A stretch of DNA of 64,000 bases from contig JANXSF010000137.1 in assembly GCA_025352795.1 (NCBI GenBank), positions 62,001 to 126,000 of the forward strand. The letters run 5' to 3'. Under the pieces are notes generated by a model, which saw only the letters and a program-made list of their open reading frames with translations, had not been told where the DNA came from and made no database searches. The translations under genes were made by a program, and so were the position numbers. This DNA is from Acidobacteriota bacterium (GTDB taxonomy: Bacteria > Acidobacteriota > Terriglobia > Bryobacterales > Bryobacteraceae). Shown piece after piece: positions 32,199 through 40,925 of this stretch (positions within the stretch are counted from its first letter, which is position 1; every line of letters starts with the position of its first letter).

Positions 32199-33884
32199 TT
32201 ATTCGCCTTTGATCAGTACCTTACTGGATTCGCCACTCACCACATCGCTCTTCGAAGAAGCATTCAGAGTCTTGTCCCCCCACACCACACTGTTGGCCGC
32301 TGATGTGGCATTTCCCCACACCACGCTATCGCCCCACACTACATTGGTCCCAACCATTACATTGTTGCCCCAAACGACACTGAACGGGGTTGTGGAATCA
32401 CCCCAGACGACGTTTGCTCCAGTAACCAATGTCACCTTTTTTGTAACCGCGTTATACACCGCACTTGGCGACTGCGACGATGCCTTGCCGGTATAGAAAT
32501 CGCTGATCGCTGCGTAGATATCCAGATATCCCGCTCCCACCGTAAAAATATCGTTGCGGATGGTGAAGGTCGATGAACCATCAGTCACACTACTGGTTGT
32601 TGCAAATCCGCGCCAGGCGTTCTTCATTAACAAGTACTTCACTTGGTCTGGCGTGTAGCTGGGATAGTCGTCAAGAAGAAGTAAAACCGCCCCTGTGACA
32701 AATGGCGTAGCCATGCTGGTTCCGCTCAATTGCATATAGCTGTTTGCAGGATCCACTACATTGGCTGGGTTATCGGACTTCAACTTACCACTGCCCAGTG
32801 CCACTATTTTGTTGCCTGGTGCAAGCAGGTCGGGTTTAACGATATGGTCAATGACGCTTGGTCCCTTGGAGCTGTACGATGTGGGCATGTCATCATTCCG
32901 TGTGTCCGTACCGAACGTGTTCGATGCTCCCACGGTAATTACGTAAGGGTCGTTGCCCGGCGAATTGATGGTGCCGTAGCCGTTTGAGTTCCCTTGATTA
33001 TTGCGTCCATCGTTGCCAGCCGCTACCACCACCACAATTCCAGCTTTCCAGGCCGCCTCCACCGCTTTGCAAAGAGGATCGGTCTTGTAGCTTTCGTAGA
33101 CCGGGCGACCGAGCGACAAATTAACAACTCGAATTCTCAGATTCGTCTTTTTGTCAGCTTGGTTCTGAATGATCCATTGCAGGGCGGCAATCACGTAGCT
33201 ATCTTTTCCCACGCCATTATCGTCCAGAACCCGAAGGTTCACGATATCGGCATAGGGTGCCATTCCCCGATATTTCGCAGTTGGAATATCGCTGCCCTCA
33301 CCGTCGCCGGCAATGATTGAAGCCACGTGGGTTCCATGGCCATAGCCATCGGCTGTACTGGTGACTCCGGTAATAAACGACTTCTGAAAAACCAGCCGCG
33401 AAATTGTTCCATCGGCAAAGGCTTCATTGTCATTGATGCCGCTATCAATCACTGCTACCCGAATGCCATACCCGTTGTAGCCCAACATGTTCCACTGCAT
33501 TTCCTGCTGAATTGCTGCTCGACCTTTATTTAGCGTCGGCGCAAGGTCGCGATCCGGTGTAATGTATTCAACCTCAGGATCGGCTGCAATACTAGCTACT
33601 TCAGAGATTGGGATGCGGATAGCCGCACTGTTGATAAAAGAAAGATCGTGGGTTACCCGTACATTCTTTGCATTCCAGGCACGACTACCCAGATGTCGCC
33701 CTCTGGCCTGCTCTTTGAAAGTGACGATTAAATCCACCTCGCCTGAGGTGCCGGATGTTAGCGTTTGTGCAAGGTCAGGAGAAATTTTGGGGGATTGATC
33801 GCTATTGGGTGATTGGCCGAAGCAAAAGCTTGCAACTGCCAAAAAGCCCATTGGAGCAAAAAAAATAGATCTCATAGTTACCAT
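32199..33884 (-). CDS. Secreted subtilisin-like (S8) serine peptidase with VVWG-repeat tail
   Basis: A 561-residue protein if started at ATG 33884 (an alternative at 33875 directly begins the signal peptide MRSIFFAPMGFLAVASFCFGQ; an upstream in-frame start at 33998 is unlikely). An inhibitor-I9-like propeptide (about 50-110) precedes the S8 catalytic domain. The triad is visible: Asp in VAVIDSGI (about 147), His in GYGHGTHVASI (about 185), Ser in LSGTSMATPFVTGA (about 415), with the oxyanion Asn in VAAGNDG. After the catalytic domain comes a tail with five VVWG motifs (ANVVWGDS, FSVVWGNN, TNVVWGDS, SVVWGNA, NSVVWGD). The tail may be a surface-binding or secretion domain. Confidence 0.95.
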   Translation of the reverse strand: MVTMRSIFFAPMGFLAVASFCFGQSPNSDQSPKISPDLAQTLTSGTSGEVDLIVTFKEQARGRHLGSRAWNAKNVRVTHDLSFINSAAIRIPISEVASIAADPEVEYITPDRDLAPTLNKGRAAIQQEMQWNMLGYNGYGIRVAVIDSGINDNEAFADGTISRLVFQKSFITGVTSTADGYGHGTHVASIIAGDGEGSDIPTAKYRGMAPYADIVNLRVLDDNGVGKDSYVIAALQWIIQNQADKKTNLRIRVVNLSLGRPVYESYKTDPLCKAVEAAWKAGIVVVVAAGNDGRNNQGNSNGYGTINSPGNDPYVITVGASNTFGTDTRNDDMPTSYSSKGPSVIDHIVKPDLLAPGNKIVALGSGKLKSDNPANVVDPANSYMQLSGTSMATPFVTGAVLLLLDDYPSYTPDQVKYLLMKNAWRGFATTSSVTDGSSTFTIRNDIFTVGAGYLDIYAAISDFYTGKASSQSPSAVYNAVTKKVTLVTGANVVWGDSTTPFSVVWGNNVMVGTNVVWGDSVVWGNATSAANSVVWGDKTLNASSKSDVVSGESSKVLIKGE

Positions 33885-34078
33885 AAATGCAACTGAGCTG
33901 CCAAACTGAAAACGATGAAAAGAAAGAAAGTGGTTCGGATCTTCTAAGCGACAACTTGTCGCATTCAGGACTTGTTGTCCCATGTAAAATTCGGGCAAAT
34001 CTGCTTAGAGGGGCAGCCACTCGATTGCACAAGACCCAAATTCAGATGTAGTATTAAGGTTAGGGAAGGAGTCCCGGC

Positions 34079-34753
34079 ATGAAATCTATTTTCACCCTCG
34101 CATTTTCGGCATCATTTTTATTGGGCGCTGGTTTACCCGCTACTCAGATCCGTGGCGCTTACGTAGAAGCACGCACCGCCGACGTTTTTACCGGTCCTTG
34201 TTTTGCTAACTCAGAAGTTGGATTGGTAGGCGACCTAGCTGTGTTCGGCTGGAAGATTGAAAAAGGTAGTTACGAAGGCGTCAACCTGGAAGGGTTAGGA
34301 GTTGTTGCAGCCGTCAAGGCATCCTCCACTTTAGGCGACGTTCACCACACATCTTACCCAGTCAAATCTGTTCTTATTATTGATGAAAAAGCCAATGTGG
34401 AACAGCGGCAAGCCTTGCAGAATTTTGCCAAGAGAATGTCAAAGGATCTTCTTCACAACATTGTTCGCGTGGAATACGCGCCGATAAGCCTAACCTTTGA
34501 AAACAACAATGTCCACAGTTCTAAGGCCACTTTGAAGGCAGGCAAGTTTGCCGCAATTGAAACTCGTCCCATTTTTGATGGCGATCATCTTTGCTCCAAT
34601 GAACTGGTTTGGTATCAACCTTTGACCGACGTGGAACATGCCATGCCCGCCTATGCTTTGGCTCACAGCTATAAAGGCGATGCTTTGGGCACCACTTGGT
34701 CCAGCCCGGAAAAGCGCAGTGCTTTTGTAGGCACCTTCCAGTACAACGATTAA
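34079..34753 (+). CDS. Secreted DUF1326-like protein
   Basis: A 224-residue protein with AAGGAG 6 bases before its ATG and a signal peptide (TLAFSASFLLGAGLPA). The mature start IRGAYVEARTADVFTGPCFANSEVGLVGDLAVFGWKI is the signature of DUF1326 proteins. The family is of unknown function; members often occur with metal-related or membrane proteins. The Cys in TGPCF may be functional, and a second Cys is in GDHLCSNE (about residue 175). Divergent from the S8 protease gene and convergent with the PEP-CTERM gene. Confidence 0.8.
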   Translation: MKSIFTLAFSASFLLGAGLPATQIRGAYVEARTADVFTGPCFANSEVGLVGDLAVFGWKIEKGSYEGVNLEGLGVVAAVKASSTLGDVHHTSYPVKSVLIIDEKANVEQRQALQNFAKRMSKDLLHNIVRVEYAPISLTFENNNVHSSKATLKAGKFAAIETRPIFDGDHLCSNELVWYQPLTDVEHAMPAYALAHSYKGDALGTTWSSPEKRSAFVGTFQYND

Positions 34754-34775
34754 AATTTTCCGCACCCGCAAGAAT

Positions 34776-34811
34776 CCGGCCCACCACCCTATAGAAGGAT
34801 TGGTGGGCCGG
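34776..34811. terminator. Hairpin between convergent genes
   Basis: A perfect 10-bp stem, CCGGCCCACC (34776-34785) with GGTGGGCCGG (34802-34811) and a 16-nt loop, lies between the DUF1326 and PEP-CTERM genes. The flanks lack long T-tracts, so it is a probable bidirectional terminator of moderate strength. Confidence 0.55.
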
Positions 34812-34837
34812 GTCAGTTTAAAAGGCTATTTTAGAAG

Positions 34838-35500
34838 TCAAGCTTTCTTCGCTCGTAAGCGGGCTAAAACAATGCCAGCACCACCAGCAGCCGCCATGAA
34901 CAGGCTAGTGGGTTCAGGCACCGGCGCTTGAACTCCGATTAAGTTCTGCGCTCCAGCATGGGTTGTTTGATTGAAGTTTTGATAGATGGATACCCCTGAT
35001 GTAACTGAATGCCCTTGGCTCTCCAAAATGTAAGCAGTGGCCAAGTCAATTTGTATTTGTGTTAAACCGATTAAGCTGGTGGCGCTGCTATTCACCAGGC
35101 CTGCACCCGCCGCTAAGCCATCACCGCCGTCGTGCACAATGTCCCAAATTGCAACCTGTAAAGCAAGTCCTGTATCGGCGGAAACCACCGTCGAAAGCCT
35201 GTTGATGTAGAGCCAGGCAGCACGATCTTCATGCCTTACAAGGTTGGGTGTCAGCGGGTCGGAATCGTAGTTTCCGTAGTTAATATCAGTGAACAGATCC
35301 ACACAAAACAGCGGACTGACGCTCACGCTATTGTACTTTCCCAGGATCACACCAGCGAATCCGCCTGCAGTAATTCCATTGTGGTAGTACTGAATATTTG
35401 CTCCCTTACCTCCATCCACGCCGGTTAACGTAAATACTCCAGCTTGCGATGGCGTGGTCAGTAAGATCAATAATCCGAAACTTAAGCAACTATTCTTCAC
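34838..35500 (-). CDS. PEP-CTERM protein with thioester-domain-like (Cys/Gln) signature
   Basis: A 220-residue exported protein with a signal peptide (GLLILLTTPSQA). The C-terminus VPEPTSLFMAAAGGAGIVLARLRAKKA is a textbook PEP-CTERM sorting signal: PEP at 195-197, hydrophobic helix, basic tail. It predicts processing by an exosortase and release to the envelope or exopolysaccharide. The middle has FCVDLFTDINYG (Cys66) and ALQVAIWDIVHD (Gln115, Trp119). The FC(V/I)D and Qx(A)(I/V)W pair matches thioester (TQXA) domains of Gram-positive adhesins, in which Cys and Gln form an internal thioester that binds host or matrix amines. That reading is inference. Confidence 0.88.
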   Translation of the reverse strand: MKNSCLSFGLLILLTTPSQAGVFTLTGVDGGKGANIQYYHNGITAGGFAGVILGKYNSVSVSPLFCVDLFTDINYGNYDSDPLTPNLVRHEDRAAWLYINRLSTVVSADTGLALQVAIWDIVHDGGDGLAAGAGLVNSSATSLIGLTQIQIDLATAYILESQGHSVTSGVSIYQNFNQTTHAGAQNLIGVQAPVPEPTSLFMAAAGGAGIVLARLRAKKA

Positions 35501-35617
35501 TTCTAGAGATTGCCCTTTTCCTTAAAGCCACTCAATGGTACACGCGACTCAAAGACTTTGAGGATTCTTCTTAGCACCAATGGCGGAGCCATTAGGATTT
35601 AGCCTTAGAATCAAAAG

Positions 35618-36475
35618 ATGTCATTTCGATTAGGATTTCACGCCGCTTCCGCAGGCACGCTGGAAAAGACCGCCGAGAGTGCTGCAGCCCAAGGGGCCAA
35701 TGCCTATCAAATCTTTTCTTCCAGTCCGCGCATGTGGCACGCCCCGCCTCCTGATAAAACGCAATCCCAACTTTTAGAGAGAGCGCGCACCAAGCTTGGC
35801 TTAACCCCATTGGTGATTCACGCCAACTATCTGATCAATCTGTGTTCTGCCGATTCCGGAATTCGCGCCAAGTCCATTGCTGCTTTCCGAGGAGAAGTGG
35901 ACAGGGCCATTGTTTTGGGAGCAGAGTATTTAGTGGTGCATCCGGGGAGTTCCAAAGACATTGGGATGGAGGAGGCTATCCGATTAGGCGCAGCAGGGTT
36001 GATTGAGGCCACTCAAGGCTTGAGTAGTCAGCGCTTGCAGATCCTGCTGGAAAACTCAGCGGGTCAAGGGTCAGCAGTGGGTTGTCGATTGGAAGAAATT
36101 GCCGAACTCCGCCAGCGTAGTCAGACCCATGTGTCCATCGGAATCGGCTATTGCCTGGATACTTGTCATCTGTTCTCTGCCGGATTCCCCATTCATTTAG
36201 AGGAAGGGCTGCAAAGGACTTTGGAACTTGCCGAAGCCCTTTTAAGATTGGACAACGTTCCGGTAATTCATACCAACGATTCAAAGACCCCACTGGGTTC
36301 CCATGTAGACAGGCACGATAATATTGGCCAGGGACAAATTGGTCTGGATGCTTTTGGGCGCATCATCAATTGCCCTCAACTGCGGGATAAAGTTTTTATT
36401 CTGGAGACTCCTTCAGAAGACGACGGTCATTTGCGGGACATGGCCGCGTTAAGAGGTCTGCGCAAGGCAGGTTAA
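35618..36475 (+). CDS. nfo: Endonuclease IV (apurinic/apyrimidinic)
   Basis: A 285-residue protein of the endonuclease IV family, which cleaves the backbone 5' to abasic sites in base excision repair using three zinc ions. Seen motifs: RLGFHAASAGTLEKT at the N-terminus, AYQIFSSSPRMW (about 32), VIHANYLINL (about 66, metal His), LVVHPGSSK (about 106, metal His), ILLENSAGQGSAVG (about 142, metal Glu), GYCLDTCHLFSAGF (about 182), HTNDSKTPLGSHVDRHDNIGQGQIG (about 223-247) and ILETPSE (about 262). All metal-ligand regions are present. It is followed after 60 bases by leuS. Confidence 0.95.
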   Translation: MSFRLGFHAASAGTLEKTAESAAAQGANAYQIFSSSPRMWHAPPPDKTQSQLLERARTKLGLTPLVIHANYLINLCSADSGIRAKSIAAFRGEVDRAIVLGAEYLVVHPGSSKDIGMEEAIRLGAAGLIEATQGLSSQRLQILLENSAGQGSAVGCRLEEIAELRQRSQTHVSIGIGYCLDTCHLFSAGFPIHLEEGLQRTLELAEALLRLDNVPVIHTNDSKTPLGSHVDRHDNIGQGQIGLDAFGRIINCPQLRDKVFILETPSEDDGHLRDMAALRGLRKAG

Positions 36476-36535
36476 GATGAAGTGGAAGGTCTTCGCCGCC
36501 TGCCAAGTCGCTTCGACTTTCTCACAACAATCAAC

Positions 36536-38983
36536 ATGCCCGAAAAAAGCTACGAACATAATTCCATAGAAATGAAGTGGAGCGAACGGTGGGCCGCCGA
36601 CCGAAAGCTATTTGCCCCTGAGGAAAATTCCTCCAAGCCGAAATATTATGTATTGGAAATGCTCCCCTATCCCAGTGGCACTCTGCACATCGGCCACATC
36701 CGAAACTACGCCATAGGCGACGCCTTGGCTCGCTATAAATGGATGCGTGGGTTCAATGTGCTACACCCCATGGGCTGGGATTCGTTCGGCCTACCCGCAG
36801 AAAATGCGGCCATCAAAAACAATCGCAAACCGCGGGAGTGGACCCAGTACAACATTGAACACATGAAGCGGCAACATCGGCGCATGGGGTTCAGCTACGA
36901 TTGGGATCGCGAAGTTTCTACATGCGATCCGGAATATTACCGCTGGAATCAGTGGATGTTTATCCGCATGTATGAAAAAGGTTTGGCCTACCGCAAAAAC
37001 GCCCGGGTGAACTGGTGCACCAAATGTGCCACAGTGTTGGCCAATGAACAGGTGGTGAATGGCTGCTGTTGGCGTCATGAGGACGTTCCAGTTGAGCAGA
37101 AAGAGCTGGTGCAATGGTTTCTGAAAATCACTGCCTATGCCGACGAATTGCTCAACGACATTGCCAAGTTGGAAGGCTCCTGGCCAGACCGTGTGCTGGC
37201 TATGCAGCGCAATTGGATTGGACGCAGCGAAGGTACTGAGGTCGATTTCAGGCTGCAGGGCACTGATCAAAAAATCAGAGTTTTCACCACTCGCGTGGAC
37301 ACCATCTATGGCGCTACCTGCGTGATTCTTGCACCCGAGCATCCCCTTACTTCGCAACTGATGCTGGGCGAAGAATACGCCAAAGTAAAGACGATGATTG
37401 ATGCCCAGGCGCAGAAAGGCCCTGGCGACATTGGTAAGGAAGGCCTGTTCACTGGGGCTTATGCTGTGAACCCTTACAACCAACAAAAGGTCCCCATTTG
37501 GGTTGGCAACTTTGTGCTGATGGGCTACGGCACTGGCGCAATCATGGCGGTTCCAGCACATGATGAACGTGATTTTGAATTTTGTACCACCTATGGAATT
37601 CCGATTATTCCTGTGGTTCGTCCTTTAAATGGGGAACTGCCGTCGAAGGTGGAGACTGCCTTCGGAGAGTATGGGATCGTCGAAAATTCCGGCACTTGGA
37701 GCGGACTTCCTAGCGAGGTGGCCCGCAAGCAGATGACGGAGTTGGCAGTGCAGAAAGGTTTTGGCGAAGGTTCAATTACATTTCGAATCAAGGATTGGGG
37801 CGTTTCGCGACAACGCTACTGGGGCACTCCCATTCCCATGGTGCACTGCAAGACTTGCGGCGTAGTCCCTGTGCCTGATGATCAATTGCCAGTGCTGTTG
37901 CCTGACGATGTGGAATTTACTGGCCAAGGCCGTTCTCCCTTGGCCATGGTTCCGGAATTTATGAACACGATATGTCCCAAGTGCGGCGGCCCTGGCGAAA
38001 GGGAAAGCGACACGATGGATACGTTCGTTGATTCTTCCTGGTATTTCTACCGCTACTGTGACAGCAAGAACAGCACGGCACCATTTGATCCTAAAAAGAT
38101 TGCTTACTGGTTTCCGATTGACCAATACATTGGCGGGGTGGAACACGCAATTCTGCATCTGATTTATTCCCGCTTTTGGACGAAAGTGATGCGCGATCTG
38201 GGGCTGATCAGTAACGATGAACCAGCAGCCCGTCTGTTCACCCAAGGCATGGTCATCAAAGACGGGGCCAAGATGTCCAAGAGCAAAGGCAACGTGATTA
38301 GCGCCGATACGCTAGTGGAGCAGTATGGTGCCGATACGGGTCGTCTGTTCGAACTTTTTGCTGCACCACCAGAGCGCGATCTGGACTTCACCGATTCTGG
38401 TGCCAAAGGATCATACCGCTTCATCGACCGTGTTTACCGGTTTGTAACGCGCAGTGTGGATCGGATGAATCTGCCTGGCGATTTGACAGAAGCCGATAGA
38501 AAGGTGTTGCGCAAGCTGCATCAGGTGATTGAAAAGATCACCGTGGATTTTGAATCGCGATGGCACTTCAATACTTCCATTGCGGCATTCATGGAATTGA
38601 TCAACGAGCTTTACGCGCAGGAAGCGCAGTTGAGCGGTCCGGTTCTCAAAGATGTTTTGGAGCGAATCATCCTGTTGCTGGCACCCTTTGCCCCGTACAT
38701 TTGCGAGGAGATGTGGGAGGAAATTGGACGACAGGGTCCAGTTTTGAAGCAACCCTGGCCAAATTTCGACCCCGAATTAGCCAAAGAAGACGGCGCCGAA
38801 GTAGTGTTGCAGGTGAATGGCAAAGTGCGTGGTCGGGTAACGGTTCCCTTTGGGACAGGAAAAGAAGAACTGGAAGCGCTGGCCAAGGCCGATGAAAAGG
38901 TGCAGCTCTTTATAGCGGGCAAACCCATTGTGAAGGTAATTGTGGTGCCCGATAAGCTGGTGAATATCGTAGTAAAGGGTTAG
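36536..38983 (+). CDS. leuS: Leucyl-tRNA synthetase
   Basis: An 815-residue class I aminoacyl-tRNA synthetase. I start at ATG 36536 (MPEKSYEHNSIEMKWSERWA), matching the family N-terminus. The upstream GTG at 36482 would add 18 unmatched residues. The catalytic signatures are HIGHIRNY (about residue 53, HIGH box) and KMSKSKGN (about 579). The CP1 editing region (about 220-390) holds the TTRVDTIYGAT and MAVPAHDERDFEF motifs. A zinc-ribbon-like segment has CKTCG (about 437) and CPKCGG (about 482). It ends with the leucine-specific C-terminal domain (VVLQVNGKVRGRV). Full length. Confidence 0.97.
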   Translation: MPEKSYEHNSIEMKWSERWAADRKLFAPEENSSKPKYYVLEMLPYPSGTLHIGHIRNYAIGDALARYKWMRGFNVLHPMGWDSFGLPAENAAIKNNRKPREWTQYNIEHMKRQHRRMGFSYDWDREVSTCDPEYYRWNQWMFIRMYEKGLAYRKNARVNWCTKCATVLANEQVVNGCCWRHEDVPVEQKELVQWFLKITAYADELLNDIAKLEGSWPDRVLAMQRNWIGRSEGTEVDFRLQGTDQKIRVFTTRVDTIYGATCVILAPEHPLTSQLMLGEEYAKVKTMIDAQAQKGPGDIGKEGLFTGAYAVNPYNQQKVPIWVGNFVLMGYGTGAIMAVPAHDERDFEFCTTYGIPIIPVVRPLNGELPSKVETAFGEYGIVENSGTWSGLPSEVARKQMTELAVQKGFGEGSITFRIKDWGVSRQRYWGTPIPMVHCKTCGVVPVPDDQLPVLLPDDVEFTGQGRSPLAMVPEFMNTICPKCGGPGERESDTMDTFVDSSWYFYRYCDSKNSTAPFDPKKIAYWFPIDQYIGGVEHAILHLIYSRFWTKVMRDLGLISNDEPAARLFTQGMVIKDGAKMSKSKGNVISADTLVEQYGADTGRLFELFAAPPERDLDFTDSGAKGSYRFIDRVYRFVTRSVDRMNLPGDLTEADRKVLRKLHQVIEKITVDFESRWHFNTSIAAFMELINELYAQEAQLSGPVLKDVLERIILLLAPFAPYICEEMWEEIGRQGPVLKQPWPNFDPELAKEDGAEVVLQVNGKVRGRVTVPFGTGKEELEALAKADEKVQLFIAGKPIVKVIVVPDKLVNIVVKG

Positions 38984-39025
38984 ACACTTAGTTTTCCCTC
39001 ATCCAAATACAAGAACCTGCGGCTA

Positions 39026-39061
39026 AAAGACCGCTCCCTTGCAAGGGAGCGGTCTTTTTTT
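39026..39061 (+). terminator. Strong intrinsic terminator after leuS
   Basis: AAAGACCGCTCCCTT (39026-39040) pairs with AAGGGAGCGGTCTTT (39043-39057) around GC, followed by a run of T. A textbook Rho-independent terminator. Its A-rich left flank may also stop leftward transcription from the DUF1624 operon. Confidence 0.93.
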
Positions 39062-39132
39062 CACACCTTCGAGTGCTTGGAAAACTTCTTAAATTGGAAA
39101 AAACCCACAAACTTCATGACGATGGGCATCCC

Positions 39133-40203
39133 TTATTCTTTTCTGGACAGCAGCGATTTAAATTGGAAGGAATCCCACCACTGGGTTTTCATCACCGCTA
39201 AACTCAGCATCAAGCTCGTCATCGCTAAAAAATACACTTCCGTCTCCAACACTGAAAGCGTTCCTTTCCAGGGTCCGAACCATCGACCATAAACCAATTC
39301 GATGTGTACCCAGTACACCACCATGCTGGCTTTACCCATTTGGGCGACCCAGCTCCAGCTCCCTGGTCGGAACGAAATGGTCCAAAAATAGGCAGCGACA
39401 ATCAGCAACAAGTTCAAACCGGTCTTGATCAGAACCAGACCCGGTCCATCCACCCAAAAATTAGAATTGGGATAGAGCGAAAAAGGTAAATTAGAAAAAT
39501 ATTGCGATCCGAAAATAAGTGGCGTTGCCAATAGCGCTGCCCAGGTCATCAGCCAGGGTAAGTTTTCCTGACTGGACAAGCGCAAAGCGGTACCCACTGC
39601 CACTCCAAACGACACATAAGCAGCCCAGGGGAAAAATGTAAAAAAGCGCGCATCGGGGACAAAATAGTGCATCAGGTTTTCGCTAGGCCAGCCCGATGTA
39701 TAGGGGGTGATTAACGGGGCCAGAAATGTGATCGCTAAGCCCATCCATAGTGCCAAGTGACCTCGCGTTACACCGGGAACCAATACCAAAAAGCTGTGCA
39801 CCGTTAAGGCCAGGCCCATGCAGTTTAAAATGTCGACAGTGAATAAATCATCGGCACTGGTTTGTCCCCAGCCGAACAAGTAAAGCTGAAGTCGGAACAG
39901 GAATGCCATCATCCACAAATAACCGGACCGGCGCAATGCCTTAAACAGTCGATCCATAGGGGCCAATTGTTGACGTTCCGAGCCATCCATAAGGAATGCC
40001 AGCGTGATTCCGGTTAGAAAAAGGAACGCTGCCGGAGGGAAGCCGCCAACAAATTGCGACAGCACAAAGTGGCTTTCCTCATGCAGCTTAACATCGGTGA
40101 ACGAGTGCGATACGTGGCCATGCAGCATCATGACGGCGGCAAAGCCTCTGGCCCAATCCAGGAATTCCAATCGCCCTGATTTTTTCGTTTTCGGAGGAGC
40201 CAT
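39133..40203 (-). CDS. DUF1624 / heparan-glucosaminide N-acetyltransferase-like membrane protein
   Basis: A 356-residue integral membrane protein with about 9-10 hydrophobic segments. The N-terminal RLEFLDWARGFAAVMMLHGHVSHSF (about residues 10-35) and FPPAAFLFLTGITLAF (about 55-70) match the DUF1624/YeiB-type acyltransferase fold, related to the lysosomal heparan-alpha-glucosaminide N-acetyltransferase. Family knowledge: these proteins move an acyl group across the membrane onto extracytoplasmic sugars. The substrate is unknown here. It is the last gene of a leftward operon, 13 bases after the LolA-like gene. Confidence 0.85.
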   Translation of the reverse strand: MAPPKTKKSGRLEFLDWARGFAAVMMLHGHVSHSFTDVKLHEESHFVLSQFVGGFPPAAFLFLTGITLAFLMDGSERQQLAPMDRLFKALRRSGYLWMMAFLFRLQLYLFGWGQTSADDLFTVDILNCMGLALTVHSFLVLVPGVTRGHLALWMGLAITFLAPLITPYTSGWPSENLMHYFVPDARFFTFFPWAAYVSFGVAVGTALRLSSQENLPWLMTWAALLATPLIFGSQYFSNLPFSLYPNSNFWVDGPGLVLIKTGLNLLLIVAAYFWTISFRPGSWSWVAQMGKASMVVYWVHIELVYGRWFGPWKGTLSVLETEVYFLAMTSLMLSLAVMKTQWWDSFQFKSLLSRKE

Positions 40204-40216
40204 TAAAAAGAAGGGG

Positions 40217-40921
40217 TCAGTCTTTCAAAGGATATTCACGCTTCACGTTCTTTGGTAGTTTCAACGTAACATCCGCTTCAGACAAAGTTGGATTCCACTG
40301 TATCTCAGAATAGGTGGACATTTCAAAATCGCCGCTCGGTTTATGAAACTTTTGTTGCACCGGATAACCGGCGGTCAAGGGGATCCACATCTCCACCCGC
40401 TTCAAATGTTCCAACACCTTTTCGGATTTTGGTATCAGTTCAATGCGGCTGGTAAGTTTCCCGTTAATCATTTCTTCGCCAGTCACTTTCAGCGTATAGC
40501 TTGCTTCCAGCTCTTTGGCGGTGCTGCCGAATCCCAGCAGCATAAATTGATCTACCAGATTGGCATACTTACCCAAATCCACTTCTTGCACCGTGGCGAT
40601 TTTAGGGAGAAAATTTTCGTACTTACGCCTGCCAATGGTCGTCGAACGCGGCGCAGGCTCCAGGACGTCGATCTTGATTCTGGTATCGCCAGCCTTCACT
40701 TTTTTAATGGCAATGTTCCCTGATTCCTCAGTCTTGTCCTTGATCACAGCAGTGTAGCTGACACGCTTAATGTTGGCCGTCAAACCCTTGAACTGGGCCG
40801 CCGCCTGATCAATTCTCGCTTCTGCCGCAGCTAGTGTTTCAGCAGCCTGAAGACTGTAGGTTGTAAAGAAGATTACTGCAAAAATCCTGTGCACAACAAC
40901 TGGGATGCGCCTCATCGTCAT
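40217..40921 (-). CDS. LolA-like outer-membrane lipoprotein sorting protein
   Basis: A 234-residue exported protein. I start at ATG 40921 (MTMRRIPVV), with GGAGAAG 8-11 bases upstream and the previous gene's stop 4 bases away. The signal peptide ends near SLQAAE. The mature part has the LolA/LolB-like half-barrel pattern: TLAAAEARIDQAAAQFKGLTANIKRV, then alternating strands including KIDVLEPAPRSTTIGRRKYENFLPK and a C-terminal TYSEIQWNPTLSEADVTLKLP. LolA-type proteins carry lipoproteins or lipids across the periplasm. This distant version may bind another hydrophobic ligand. Confidence 0.75.
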   Translation of the reverse strand: MTMRRIPVVVHRIFAVIFFTTYSLQAAETLAAAEARIDQAAAQFKGLTANIKRVSYTAVIKDKTEESGNIAIKKVKAGDTRIKIDVLEPAPRSTTIGRRKYENFLPKIATVQEVDLGKYANLVDQFMLLGFGSTAKELEASYTLKVTGEEMINGKLTSRIELIPKSEKVLEHLKRVEMWIPLTAGYPVQQKFHKPSGDFEMSTYSEIQWNPTLSEADVTLKLPKNVKREYPLKD

Positions 40922-40925
40922 CCGG

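Noticed and set aside
32275-32415. CRISPR or tandem DNA repeat at the end of the protease gene
   Set aside because: The near-repeats CCCCACAC(C/T)AC are the coding trace of the VVWG peptide motif, irregular in spacing and in frame.
36791-37561. 256-codon leftward open frame inside leuS
   Set aside because: It lies wholly antisense to a well supported leuS and the translation has no recognisable domain. It is a by-product of codon bias in leuS.
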